From the NCBI RefSeq assembly GCF_000717715.1, contig NZ_JOAI01000017.1, positions 74,882 through 138,881 of the forward strand: DNA of 64,000 bases, read 5' to 3'. The stretch's first letter is position 1. Each line of letters begins with the position of its first letter. The notes beneath the pieces are model-generated. The model ran no database searches, was not told the DNA's origin, and worked only from the letters and a program-made list of their open reading frames with translations. The stretch comes from Streptomyces sp. NRRL B-24484. GTDB lineage: Bacteria; Actinomycetota; Actinomycetes; Streptomycetales; Streptomycetaceae. A program made the translations under genes and the position numbers. Below, in pieces: positions 42,715 to 50,155 of the stretch.

Positions 42715-44130
42715 TCAGCTGGCTCGGTCGCCGGGCGGTGCGGACTGCTCGGACCACCAGCGGCGGCCGGCCTCCGGCAGGGTGTCGACCGGGTCGTAGT
42801 AGGGGTGGCGCCGCTCCAGCGGGTCCTCGGGTGCGGTGCCGTCGGGGGCGCCGTCGGGGGTGCGGAGTTCCAGCGCGGTGCGGTAGTTCTTCGTCCAGTA
42901 GGAGATGCCGCGTTCGCGGTCGTAGGCGACCGCCTGGTGCACCCACCGTTTGCCGACGTGCGGGACGTCGCAGACCAGCCGCGGGGTGGCGTAGCCCGGC
43001 AGGTAGCCCATGATCGCCTCCTGGAGGCGCTGGGCCTGGTGGAGCGGGGTCCGCCAGTGTTCGGCGCCGGGGATCAGGTCGCAGAGGTAGAAGTAGTAGG
43101 GCAGGACGTTCGCCTCGCCCTGCAGGGCGAAGCACAGGTCGAGCAGGTCCTCCGGGGTGTCGTTGACGCCGCGCATCAGCACGCCCTGGTTACGGACGTC
43201 GCGGACGCCGGCGTCCAGCAGGGCCCTGGCAGCCTCGGCGACCAGCGGGGTCACCGACTGCACGTGGTTGGCGTGGGTGTGCACGGCGAGGTTGACCGAG
43301 CGGCGGGCGGCGAGTGCCGCGACCCGGCCGAGTCCGGCGAGGACGTGCGGTTGCAGCCAGTGCTGCGGCAGGCCGACGACGGCCTTGCTGGCGAGGCGGA
43401 TGTCCCGCACCGAGCCGAGGTCGAGCAGCCGGAGGAGGAAGGACTCCAGCTGTGGCCAGGGCACGTTGGCGAGGTCGCCGCCGGAGACGACCACGTCGCG
43501 CACGGCCGGGGTGCGTTTGAGGTAGTCGAGCATCTGCTCCTGCCGGTCGACGGGCCGCAGCACCAGCCGGGTCTTGGCGACCTGGGGGGTGGAGGTGCCG
43601 ACCAGGTCCATCCGGGTGCAGTGGCCGCAGTACTGCGGGCAGGTGGCGACCAGTTCGGCCAGCACCTTGGTCGGGTAGCGGTGGGTGAGGCCCTCCGCGA
43701 CCCACATGTCGGCCTCGTGCAGCGAGTCGCGTTCGGCCTTCGGGTGGCTGGGCCACCGCGGGTGCCGGTCGGCGCGCACGGGCAGCATGTAGCGCCGCAC
43801 GGGGTCGGCCAGGAACGCCTCGGTGAACGCCCCGGGGTCGTGCGGGGCGTGCGGGGCCATGGTGTTGAGCATCTGCGGCGGCAGCAGCAGCGGCATGGTG
43901 GCGGACTCGGCCTGGTCGGCGGCGAGTCCCTCGTAGAACCGGTCGGTGAGCAGGGTGCCGGCGACGTCGCGCAGCTGCCGGAGGTTCTTGACGCAGTGCG
44001 CGCGCTGCCACTGGGCGTCGCGCCACTGGGCCTCGGTGACGTCGCGCCAGCCCGGCAGCCGGCGCCAGTCCGGCTCGGCCAGGGCGGTCCGTACGTACTG
44101 GTACGGCTGCCGGACGGTGTGGTGGTCCAT
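42715..44130 (-). CDS. kamA: radical SAM lysine 2,3-aminomutase-type enzyme
   Basis: 471 residues. The [4Fe-4S] motif is Cys164-PQY-Cys168-GH-Cys171 (CxxxCxxC as in KamA). VSGGDLANVPWPQLE, HTHANHVQSVTP, RNQGVLMRGVNDTPEDL and LPYYFYLCDLIPGAEHWRTP are the aminomutase core. Asp324 and Asp351 fall where the lysine enzyme holds the substrate side-chain amine, supporting lysine over glutamate; this alignment is by eye. With PLP and SAM it would move the alpha-amino group to C3, giving beta-lysine. It starts 6 bases after the upstream adenylating-enzyme stop. Confidence 0.88.
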   Translation of the reverse strand: MDHHTVRQPYQYVRTALAEPDWRRLPGWRDVTEAQWRDAQWQRAHCVKNLRQLRDVAGTLLTDRFYEGLAADQAESATMPLLLPPQMLNTMAPHAPHDPGAFTEAFLADPVRRYMLPVRADRHPRWPSHPKAERDSLHEADMWVAEGLTHRYPTKVLAELVATCPQYCGHCTRMDLVGTSTPQVAKTRLVLRPVDRQEQMLDYLKRTPAVRDVVVSGGDLANVPWPQLESFLLRLLDLGSVRDIRLASKAVVGLPQHWLQPHVLAGLGRVAALAARRSVNLAVHTHANHVQSVTPLVAEAARALLDAGVRDVRNQGVLMRGVNDTPEDLLDLCFALQGEANVLPYYFYLCDLIPGAEHWRTPLHQAQRLQEAIMGYLPGYATPRLVCDVPHVGKRWVHQAVAYDRERGISYWTKNYRTALELRTPDGAPDGTAPEDPLERRHPYYDPVDTLPEAGRRWWSEQSAPPGDRAS

Positions 44131-44136
44131 CAGGGG

Positions 44137-45843
44137 CTACTGGCCGGTGAAGAGGGTGGCGAAGCGGGTGCGGAGTTCGCGCTTGAGCACCTTGCCGGTG
44201 GGCCCGAGCGGGAAGTCCTCCGGGGTCCGGGCGATGCTGACGGCGGCGAGTTCGGCGAGCCCGGCCTCGGCGAGCGCCTTGTTGGCGGCCCGCTGGACGT
44301 CCTCGGCGGCGGCCTCGGCGGCCCCGGCCTGCAACCGGACGACCGCGACGGGCCGTTGACCCTCCCCCGCGGCTCCCGGGACGCCGACCACCGAGCAGTC
44401 CTGCACCAGGTCGTCGCAGTCGGCGAGCAGCACCTCCTCGATCGGCAGGCTGTAGACCGGGCCGTCGGCGGTGTCGATCACGTCGACGGTGCGGTCCAGG
44501 TGGTAGAACGCGCCGTCGGCGTCGCGGCGGGCGACGTCGCCGGTGAGCCAGTAGCCGGACAGTTCGAAGGTGGCGGTCAGCCGCGGGTTGTTCCAGTAGC
44601 CGGGCGTGCGGGACGGGGTGACGACGCCGAGCATGCCGACGGTGCCGTCCGGGACCTCCCGGCCGTCCTCGTCGAGCACGGCGGCCCGGGTCACCACCTC
44701 CAGCGGCCTGCCGACGCAGCGGTCGTTGCGGACGGTCTCGGGCGTGGTGACCTGGCCGAACAGGGCCATGCCCATCTCGGAGGAGCCGAGGCCGTCGATG
44801 AACTGCGAACCGGGCAGGGCGGGCTGCTCGGCCTGCTCCTGCGGCAGCAGCCAGGGCTTGATCAGGCCGGTCGGGCGTTCGCCGAGCCGGACCAGCCTGC
44901 GGATGTGCCCGTGGTGGGCGCTGTCGCCGGTGTTGAACCAGGAGTGCACCTTCGCCGCGCCGGCCACGGGCAGCTCCCCGGTGGCCAGTTCGACGAAGGT
45001 CCGCGGGAAGGACGCGACCATGGTCGGCCGGAAGGCCTCCATGACGGGCTCGACCACGGCGCGCCGCCAGTCGGCCATGACGACGGTGGGCAGGCCGAGC
45101 AGGGTGGCGGTGAGGAAGTAGCTGAGCCCGCCCGCGTGGGTGTGCGGCATCAGCGACATCAGCCGGTCGTACGGCTCCGCGGGGAAGCGCACCATCCGCG
45201 GCTGCTTGCCGTCCCAGAACTGGCGGTGCGCCAGCATCGTCGACTTCGGCGTGCCGGTGGTGCCGGAGGAGTGGATCAGCGCGACGACGTCCTCGGCGGC
45301 GTGCCGGTACGGGTACTGCTCGGGCAGCTGCACGGCGGAGGCGTCGAAGGCCTGGATCTCGGCGGCCATCGCGATGAACCGCGGGCGGCGCTGCGGGTCC
45401 TCGCGGTAGGCGGCGGCGAGCCGGGTCGGGTCGTCCGCGACGACACCGACCACGCCGACGTGGTCGAGGTAGCGCACCATCACGTCGTGCCGCATGGCGT
45501 CGTTGATCAGGGCGGGGACGGCGCCCAGCGCGGTGAGGGCGAGGAAGTGCAGCAGCGGCTCCAGGCCCTCGCCGACCACGATGCCGACCGGCTCGCCCGG
45601 GCGCACGCCGTTCGCCACGTACCAGGCGGCGTAGCGGTCGCGGAGCGCGGCGACGTCGAGCAGGCTGTGGCCGCGCAGCACGACGGCGCCGCGGTGGTCG
45701 GTGCGGTGGGTGTACAGGTACGGCACCGCCCGGTTGGGGTTGGCGGCGATGGCGTGGTCGAGGAAGTTGCCGGCGCCGAGCTCGGGCTCGGTCATCAGCT
45801 GCTGCCGGGCGGCGAGGGGGGCGATGGACGTCTGCTCGCTCAT
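44137..45843 (-). CDS. acyl-adenylate-forming enzyme (AMP-dependent synthetase/ligase)
   Basis: 568 residues. The P-loop is IHSSGTTGTPKSTM, the A5-type motif IDGLGSSEMGMALFG, the hinge region SGYWLTGDVARRDADGAFY, and the C-terminal Lys is in PLGPTGKVLKREL. It activates an organic acid as AMP ester and normally transfers it to a thiol. It is the third of four adenylating enzymes in the operon and the one most like acyl-CoA ligases. The start at 45843 has AGGAGAG 4 bases upstream. The KamA gene follows after 6 bases. Confidence 0.87.
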   Translation of the reverse strand: MSEQTSIAPLAARQQLMTEPELGAGNFLDHAIAANPNRAVPYLYTHRTDHRGAVVLRGHSLLDVAALRDRYAAWYVANGVRPGEPVGIVVGEGLEPLLHFLALTALGAVPALINDAMRHDVMVRYLDHVGVVGVVADDPTRLAAAYREDPQRRPRFIAMAAEIQAFDASAVQLPEQYPYRHAAEDVVALIHSSGTTGTPKSTMLAHRQFWDGKQPRMVRFPAEPYDRLMSLMPHTHAGGLSYFLTATLLGLPTVVMADWRRAVVEPVMEAFRPTMVASFPRTFVELATGELPVAGAAKVHSWFNTGDSAHHGHIRRLVRLGERPTGLIKPWLLPQEQAEQPALPGSQFIDGLGSSEMGMALFGQVTTPETVRNDRCVGRPLEVVTRAAVLDEDGREVPDGTVGMLGVVTPSRTPGYWNNPRLTATFELSGYWLTGDVARRDADGAFYHLDRTVDVIDTADGPVYSLPIEEVLLADCDDLVQDCSVVGVPGAAGEGQRPVAVVRLQAGAAEAAAEDVQRAANKALAEAGLAELAAVSIARTPEDFPLGPTGKVLKRELRTRFATLFTGQ

Positions 45844-46001
45844 GTCGCTCTCCTGAGGTGGGCGGGACAATCTGACGATCCGTCAGATCTGCTGGTGCAT
45901 GGCACCGGTGGAGGTGCGGGTGGGCGGATCGGTGCAGGTGGGGGCGTATGGTGGCGCCGGCCTGCACGGGGTGCGGCGGGGTGCGCCGCGGTGGGGCGGC
46001 C

Positions 46002-47432
46002 TCAGCGGGCGGTGATCTCCGCGACGACCCGGTGGGCGGAGCGGACGGCGCCCTCCATCAGGCCGAAGAACTCGGTGCTGGTCTCGGTGCCGGCCCAGTG
46101 GACGCGGCCGTGCGGCGCGGTGAGGGCGGGCCCGTTGCGGAGCCAGTCCCCCGGTCCGAACAGGGCGGCGTAACAGCCGCGGCTGTACGGCTCGTTCACC
46201 CAGTCCGTGACGTGGAAGCCGATCGGCTCCGGCAGCATCGGGAACAGCCGGGCGGCCTGCGCGACCGCCGCCGCCCGCTGCCGCTCCGGGTCGAGGGCTG
46301 CGAAGCGGTGCGCCTCGCTGCCGGTGACGAACCCGGTCAGCACGCCGACCCCGCCCTCGGCCGGCGAGTCGTCGACGGTCGACAGCAGCGGGCCCTCGGC
46401 GTTCACCGACCAGCCGGAGAGGCCGTGCTCGCGCCAGATCGGCGCCGGGTAGACCAGGTTGACCTTGACCGCGCAGCCGCGGGCCGTCCGCTCGCCGGCG
46501 CGGCCGACCTGCGGGGCCGGGCTGAACTCCACGGCGTCCGCGAGCAGCGGCGGCACGGCCATCACCACGACGTCGGCGCGGTACGGGCCGCCGGTGGCGT
46601 GCACGGTGACCCCGTCCTCGTCCTGGTGGACGGCGGTGACCCGCTCGCCGAGCCGCACCCGCCCGCCCAGCCGCTCGGCCAGCCGCTCGCAGACCAGGTG
46701 GGCGCCGCCGGCGATCCGGTCCTGCTGGGCGCCGCCCTCGAAGGCGTTGAGGTAGCGGAGGCCGCCGCCGGAGCGAAGGTAGAACGCCATGTGCAGGACG
46801 GAGACGTCGGCCGGGTCGGCGGCCATCATCTCGCCGAGGAAGAGCGGGAAGAACAGCCGGGCGTCCGGGTGCGTCAGGTGCCGGTCCGCCCAGGCGGCGG
46901 CGGTGGTGGTGTCCAGCCGGACGGCGTCCGGGGTCAGCCAGGGCGCGTCCGGCCGGACGGCGGCGGTGAGTTCGTCCAGCAGCTCGAACAGGTCGCCGAG
47001 CGCGACGGCGTTCAGCGGCGGGAACCGGCCGTCCCGGGTGGCGTCCTCGGCCCCGAGCGCGAAGCGGCTGGCGCCGAGCATCGTCGTCGGCATGGTCTTG
47101 AGGCCCAGGCCGGCCGTCAGGGCGAGGAGTTCGGTGTGGCGCTCACCGAGGTAGGCGGCGCCGGCGTCGACCCAGCTGCCGGGTGCGACCTGGAGGCCGT
47201 GCATCCGCCCGCCGACCCGGTCGCGGGCCTCCAGCACGGTGACCTCCACGCCGTGCGCCGACAGGCCGGCCGCGGCGGTGAGTCCGGCGAGCCCGGCGCC
47301 GACCACGACGGCGCTGCCCGCGCCCGGGGCTCCGCTCGCTCTCGGGACTCTGCTCGCTCTCGGGGCGCCGGACGGGGCCGGAGGGCCGCCGGCGAGGTGG
47401 TCGGCGCCGACACCACGGCCGGTGCCGCTCAT
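46002..47432 (-). CDS. flavin amine oxidase
   Basis: 476 residues. FAD-binding VVVGAGLAGL at about 43-52, then VLEARDRVGGRM, and the C-terminal flavin motif VHWAGTETSTEFFGLMEGAV, as in monoamine oxidase and L-amino-acid oxidase types. The N-terminal 40 residues are Gly/Pro/Ala/Arg-rich and non-conserved. The start codon overlaps the carrier-protein stop (ATGA). It would oxidise a C-N or C-C bond of an amine; in context, perhaps a carrier-bound or free diamino acid. No signal peptide, so an intracellular biosynthetic role is likely. Confidence 0.87.
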   Translation of the reverse strand: MSGTGRGVGADHLAGGPPAPSGAPRASRVPRASGAPGAGSAVVVGAGLAGLTAAAGLSAHGVEVTVLEARDRVGGRMHGLQVAPGSWVDAGAAYLGERHTELLALTAGLGLKTMPTTMLGASRFALGAEDATRDGRFPPLNAVALGDLFELLDELTAAVRPDAPWLTPDAVRLDTTTAAAWADRHLTHPDARLFFPLFLGEMMAADPADVSVLHMAFYLRSGGGLRYLNAFEGGAQQDRIAGGAHLVCERLAERLGGRVRLGERVTAVHQDEDGVTVHATGGPYRADVVVMAVPPLLADAVEFSPAPQVGRAGERTARGCAVKVNLVYPAPIWREHGLSGWSVNAEGPLLSTVDDSPAEGGVGVLTGFVTGSEAHRFAALDPERQRAAAVAQAARLFPMLPEPIGFHVTDWVNEPYSRGCYAALFGPGDWLRNGPALTAPHGRVHWAGTETSTEFFGLMEGAVRSAHRVVAEITAR

Positions 47433-47716
47433 CGGGCGGCCTCGATCGCCCGGGCCAGGCCCTCGGGGGTGCGGGCCAGCAGGAAGTCCTCGAAGGAGAG
47501 CTCGACCCCGTGCTCCCGGGCGACGGCGCTCAGCACCCGGGTGGCGATCAGCGAGTCGCCGCCGAGCTCGAAGAAGTCGGAGTCGGCCGTGACGTCGGAG
47601 GTCTCCAGCACGCGTCGGAAGATCGCCGCCACACCCTCGACCCCGTCGCCGGGGCGGGCCTGGACACCGGGAGCGGCGGATGCGCCGGCAGCGGCGTCGG
47701 TGGTGTCAACGCTCAT
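47429..47716 (-). CDS. stand-alone peptidyl carrier protein
   Basis: 95 residues. DFFELGGDSLIATRVLS contains Ser55, the phosphopantetheine attachment site, and FEDFLLARTPEGLARAI is the third helix, typical of NRPS carrier domains. A 25-residue Ala-rich N-terminal tail precedes it. AAGGAGACC lies before the ATG. It should receive the amino acid activated by the adenylation protein encoded just upstream. It overlaps the amine oxidase gene by 4 bases, which suggests that the oxidase acts on the carrier-bound substrate. Confidence 0.92.
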   Translation of the reverse strand: MSVDTTDAAAGASAAPGVQARPGDGVEGVAAIFRRVLETSDVTADSDFFELGGDSLIATRVLSAVAREHGVELSFEDFLLARTPEGLARAIEAAR

Positions 47717-47969
47717 GGAGGTCTCCTTTGACCTGGTCGTGCGCCGCGTGCCGGGTTTCGGGCACGGCGGTGCGGTGCGTCGGTGCCGCGTACCGGGGTG
47801 TCGGACGGCGGCGGTGCGGTGCGTCGGAGTGCCGCGTGCGGGTGGCGCAGGCGGCGTGCGGATGGCGCGGTGCGGGGTGGCGCGGGGGTGTGCGGGCCGA
47901 ACGGTGCGGGCCGGCGGGGCCAGCGGTGCGGCGGATGCCGGGCGGGTGGTGCAGGCGGGCGGGTCCGCG
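47717..47969. repeat. GC-rich gap with 44-bp-spaced direct repeat
   Basis: The 253 bases between the adenylation and carrier genes are built from GGTGCGG-like words. A 19-base word CGGCGGTGCGGTGCGTCGG occurs twice, at 47765-47783 and 47809-47827. No reading frame here looks coding. It is an unusual gap inside an otherwise compact operon. Confidence 0.6.
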
Positions 47970-49610
47970 TCAGGTGGCGGCGGCGGCCGGGGCGGCGAGC
48001 GGGGTGGTCTGCGGTGCGGAGAGCTGCCGGTGCGAGGCGGCCCGGTCCACCTTGCCGCTCGCGGTGAGCACGAGGGCGGGCACGACGGTGATCCGGCCGG
48101 GCACCAGGTGGGCGGGCACGGTGCCGCGGAGGTACGACAGGACGTCGGTGTCCAGGGTGCGGCCCGACGCCCCGGCTCGGGGCACCACGTAGGCGACCAG
48201 CACCGACCGCCCGGCGAGGGTCGCGCCGGCCACCGCGACGGCGGCCACCCCCGGGTGGCCGGCGATGTGCGCCTCCACCTCCGCGGGGTCCACGCGGATG
48301 CCGCGCACCTTGATCTCGCCGTCCAGCCGGCCCTGGTGGGTGAGCACGCCGTCCGGTGCTTCGGCGACCCGGTCGCCGGTCCGGAAGTACCGCTCGCCGT
48401 CGATGACGGTGAACCGGGCCGAGGTGGCCTCGGGGAGACCGACGTAGCCGAGCGCCACCGCAGGACCGCCGATGAGCAACTCGCCCTGTTCGCCCAGGCG
48501 TTGCACCACGTGCGGGAGTGCCCGGCCGATCGGCGCCCGCGCCGTGCCGTCCCACGCGGGCAGGCCTGCCGGGGCCGCGGGCCCGTGCAGGTCGACCGCG
48601 TGCGTGATCATGGTCGTCTCGGTGCAGCCGTAGGTGTTGACCAGACGGATCCGGCCGGTGTCGAGTCGGCTCCAGTCCGCCAGCCGGGCGGGCGCGGCGG
48701 CCTCGCCGCCGATGACGAGGGTCCGCACGCAGCCGGGCAGGGCGAGCCCGTCCTCGGCGAGGTGCAGCACGAGTTCGTGCCAGAAGGCGGTCGGCAGGTC
48801 GAGGACGGTGATCCCGTTGCGCTCGACCGTCCGCAGGAAGCGGGGGAAGGACCCCGCGTACGCGTCGTCGTCGAGGACGAGGGCCGCTCCGGTGGTGAGG
48901 GCCGGCAGGATCTCCTCGAAGCAGGTGTCCCAGTTCAGCGAGGCGAACTGCAGCACGCGGTCCTCGGGTGCCAGGCCGAAGAGTTCGCGCAGCGAGTGGA
49001 CGGCGGCGGACACCGCACGCCGCGGGGTCGCCACGGGTTTCGGCTGCCCGGTGGAGCCCGAGGTGAAGAGGATGTACGCCGGTGCGTCGGGCCGGTGGGC
49101 ACCGAGGTGCACAGTCGGGTCGGGTGCCCCGGGCGCGTCCGGCGGGAACGCTTCGCCGTGGACCGGGGAATGCGGCCGGTCGGCTCCCGGGTTTCCCGGA
49201 AGGTCTGCCGCGAGGTCCTCGAACGGGCCTGACTCGACTAATTCCAGGCCGAGTCGGACCGCCGCGGCGGGCGCCGCCGCGACCATTCTCCGACAACCGG
49301 CCGCCGTCGCCATCGCCCGTTGCCGCTCGACCGGGAAGGCCGGATCGACGGGGCAGTACACACCGCCCGCCGCCAGAACTCCCAACAGCGCCACGACCGT
49401 TCCCGGCGCGTGCGTCGCCTCCACGGCGACCGCGCCCGGCTCCGGCCCCAGGCGCACTGCCAGGGTGTTCGCCAGCTCCTGCAGCCGGCGGTAGCTCACG
49501 ACGCGGCCGCCGTGCACGATCGCCGGACGTTCGGGAAATCGCGCGACGATTTCCGTGAACGCGTCAAACAGGTCGAAGGCGACCCCATTGACGCCTCGAA
49601 TCTTTGACAT
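47970..49610 (-). CDS. stand-alone NRPS adenylation protein, basic amino acid specificity likely
   Basis: 546 residues, first gene of the operon. Core motifs: A3 LFTSGSTGQPKP, A4 region LNWDTCFEE, A5 NTYGCTETT, A7 YFRTGDR, A8 DGEIKVRGIRVDPAE and A10 LTASGKVDR. There is no condensation or carrier domain. By alignment to GrsA the pocket residues are Asp228, Thr229, Glu232, Thr274, Val299, Gly301, Thr326, Met334, Ile335 and the A10 Lys. The Glu at the third position suits a cationic side chain, as in lysine-type pockets. It should load the 95-residue carrier protein. A short Ala-rich tail ends the protein. Confidence 0.9.
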   Translation of the reverse strand: MSKIRGVNGVAFDLFDAFTEIVARFPERPAIVHGGRVVSYRRLQELANTLAVRLGPEPGAVAVEATHAPGTVVALLGVLAAGGVYCPVDPAFPVERQRAMATAAGCRRMVAAAPAAAVRLGLELVESGPFEDLAADLPGNPGADRPHSPVHGEAFPPDAPGAPDPTVHLGAHRPDAPAYILFTSGSTGQPKPVATPRRAVSAAVHSLRELFGLAPEDRVLQFASLNWDTCFEEILPALTTGAALVLDDDAYAGSFPRFLRTVERNGITVLDLPTAFWHELVLHLAEDGLALPGCVRTLVIGGEAAAPARLADWSRLDTGRIRLVNTYGCTETTMITHAVDLHGPAAPAGLPAWDGTARAPIGRALPHVVQRLGEQGELLIGGPAVALGYVGLPEATSARFTVIDGERYFRTGDRVAEAPDGVLTHQGRLDGEIKVRGIRVDPAEVEAHIAGHPGVAAVAVAGATLAGRSVLVAYVVPRAGASGRTLDTDVLSYLRGTVPAHLVPGRITVVPALVLTASGKVDRAASHRQLSAPQTTPLAAPAAAAT

Positions 49611-49963
49611 GCCCGCCCCAAATTGAATGCTCGCGAGCGACTCCGCGCTCGGCGAACCGGGACTCTACCTTCGAACATGCGTAGCCACAATGGTTGTTGA
49701 GTTGATCTGTGCGAGAGCTTGTGCTTGAAACGTGAACGGGTGCGGCCGATCACCGCCCACTCCCGTCCATTTGCGGGATCCGGACCCCTTGGCCAACGGT
49801 TTCCGCTACAGAGAACCGGAGTTGACGATCCGACAGCGACGCGGGGAGCCGCCCGACGGCGGCCGGCACCACTCGGCACTGACAGCCCTGCGGAGTGCCA
49901 CCGCCTCCCGACCGGCCGACGCGCCGGGTCGGCGGGGCGGACCGTCGGTGACGGCATCGCGGG
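49611..49963. other. leader and upstream region of the biosynthetic operon
   Basis: About 350 bases without a gene. 49655-49735 is AT-rich and holds the operon promoter. GCTCGCGAGC at 49629-49638 is a perfect 10-base palindrome between the promoter and the start codon. Beyond 49740 I see nothing firm up to the tRNA-like gene. Confidence 0.5.
49662..49690 (-). promoter_or_regulatory. promoter of the biosynthetic operon
   Basis: On the minus strand: -35 TTGTGG (49690-49685), a 17-base spacer and -10 TAGAGT (49667-49662), which fits the Streptomyces housekeeping consensus TTGACR-N16-18-TAGART well. Transcription would start near 49655, about 45 bases before the adenylation gene. ACAA-TGG-TTGT overlaps the -35 and could be part of an operator. 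Confidence 0.6.
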
Positions 49964-50043
49964 TGGGCGAGGACGGATTCGAACCGTCACAGCCGGAGCG
50001 GGGGCTTTACAGGCCCTTGGGCTCTCCTTTGCCCAGCTCGCCC
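49964..50043 (-). tRNA. tRNA-Tyr (GTA), atypical
   Basis: The minus strand folds as a class II tRNA: acceptor GGGCGAG / CTCGCCC with discriminator A, D stem GGGC / GCCC, anticodon loop CTGTAAA (anticodon GTA), variable arm, and T arm GACGGTTCGAATCCGTC. About 80 bases. The D loop and variable arm differ from the usual actinobacterial tRNA-Tyr and one anticodon-stem pair is weak, so it may be a divergent extra copy. CCA is not encoded. Confidence 0.7.
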
Positions 50044-50070
50044 TTGGTGGAAGAGGTCGTGAAACGTGCG

Positions 50071-50155
50071 CGGAGAGTGCGCGGATCGAACGCGCGCGGG
50101 TGCGACCCCGACGACGGCTTAGCAAGCCGCCGCCTTACCACTCGGCCAACTCTCC
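50071..50155 (-). tRNA. tRNA-Ser (GCT)
   Basis: The minus strand has acceptor GGAGAGT / ACTCTCC with discriminator G, D arm GGCCGAGTGGTAAGGC, anticodon loop TTGCTAA (anticodon GCT), a long variable arm and T arm GCGCGTTCGATCCGCGC. 85 bases. All serine features are present. It lies 27 bases upstream of the atypical tRNA-Tyr in the same orientation. Confidence 0.88.

Noticed and set aside
42235..46173. A plus-strand frame of about 1300 codons antisense to the KamA and ligase genes
   Set aside because: Composition is Gly/Val/Glu/Arg-rich without motifs, while the minus strand encodes clear enzymes with intact active sites.
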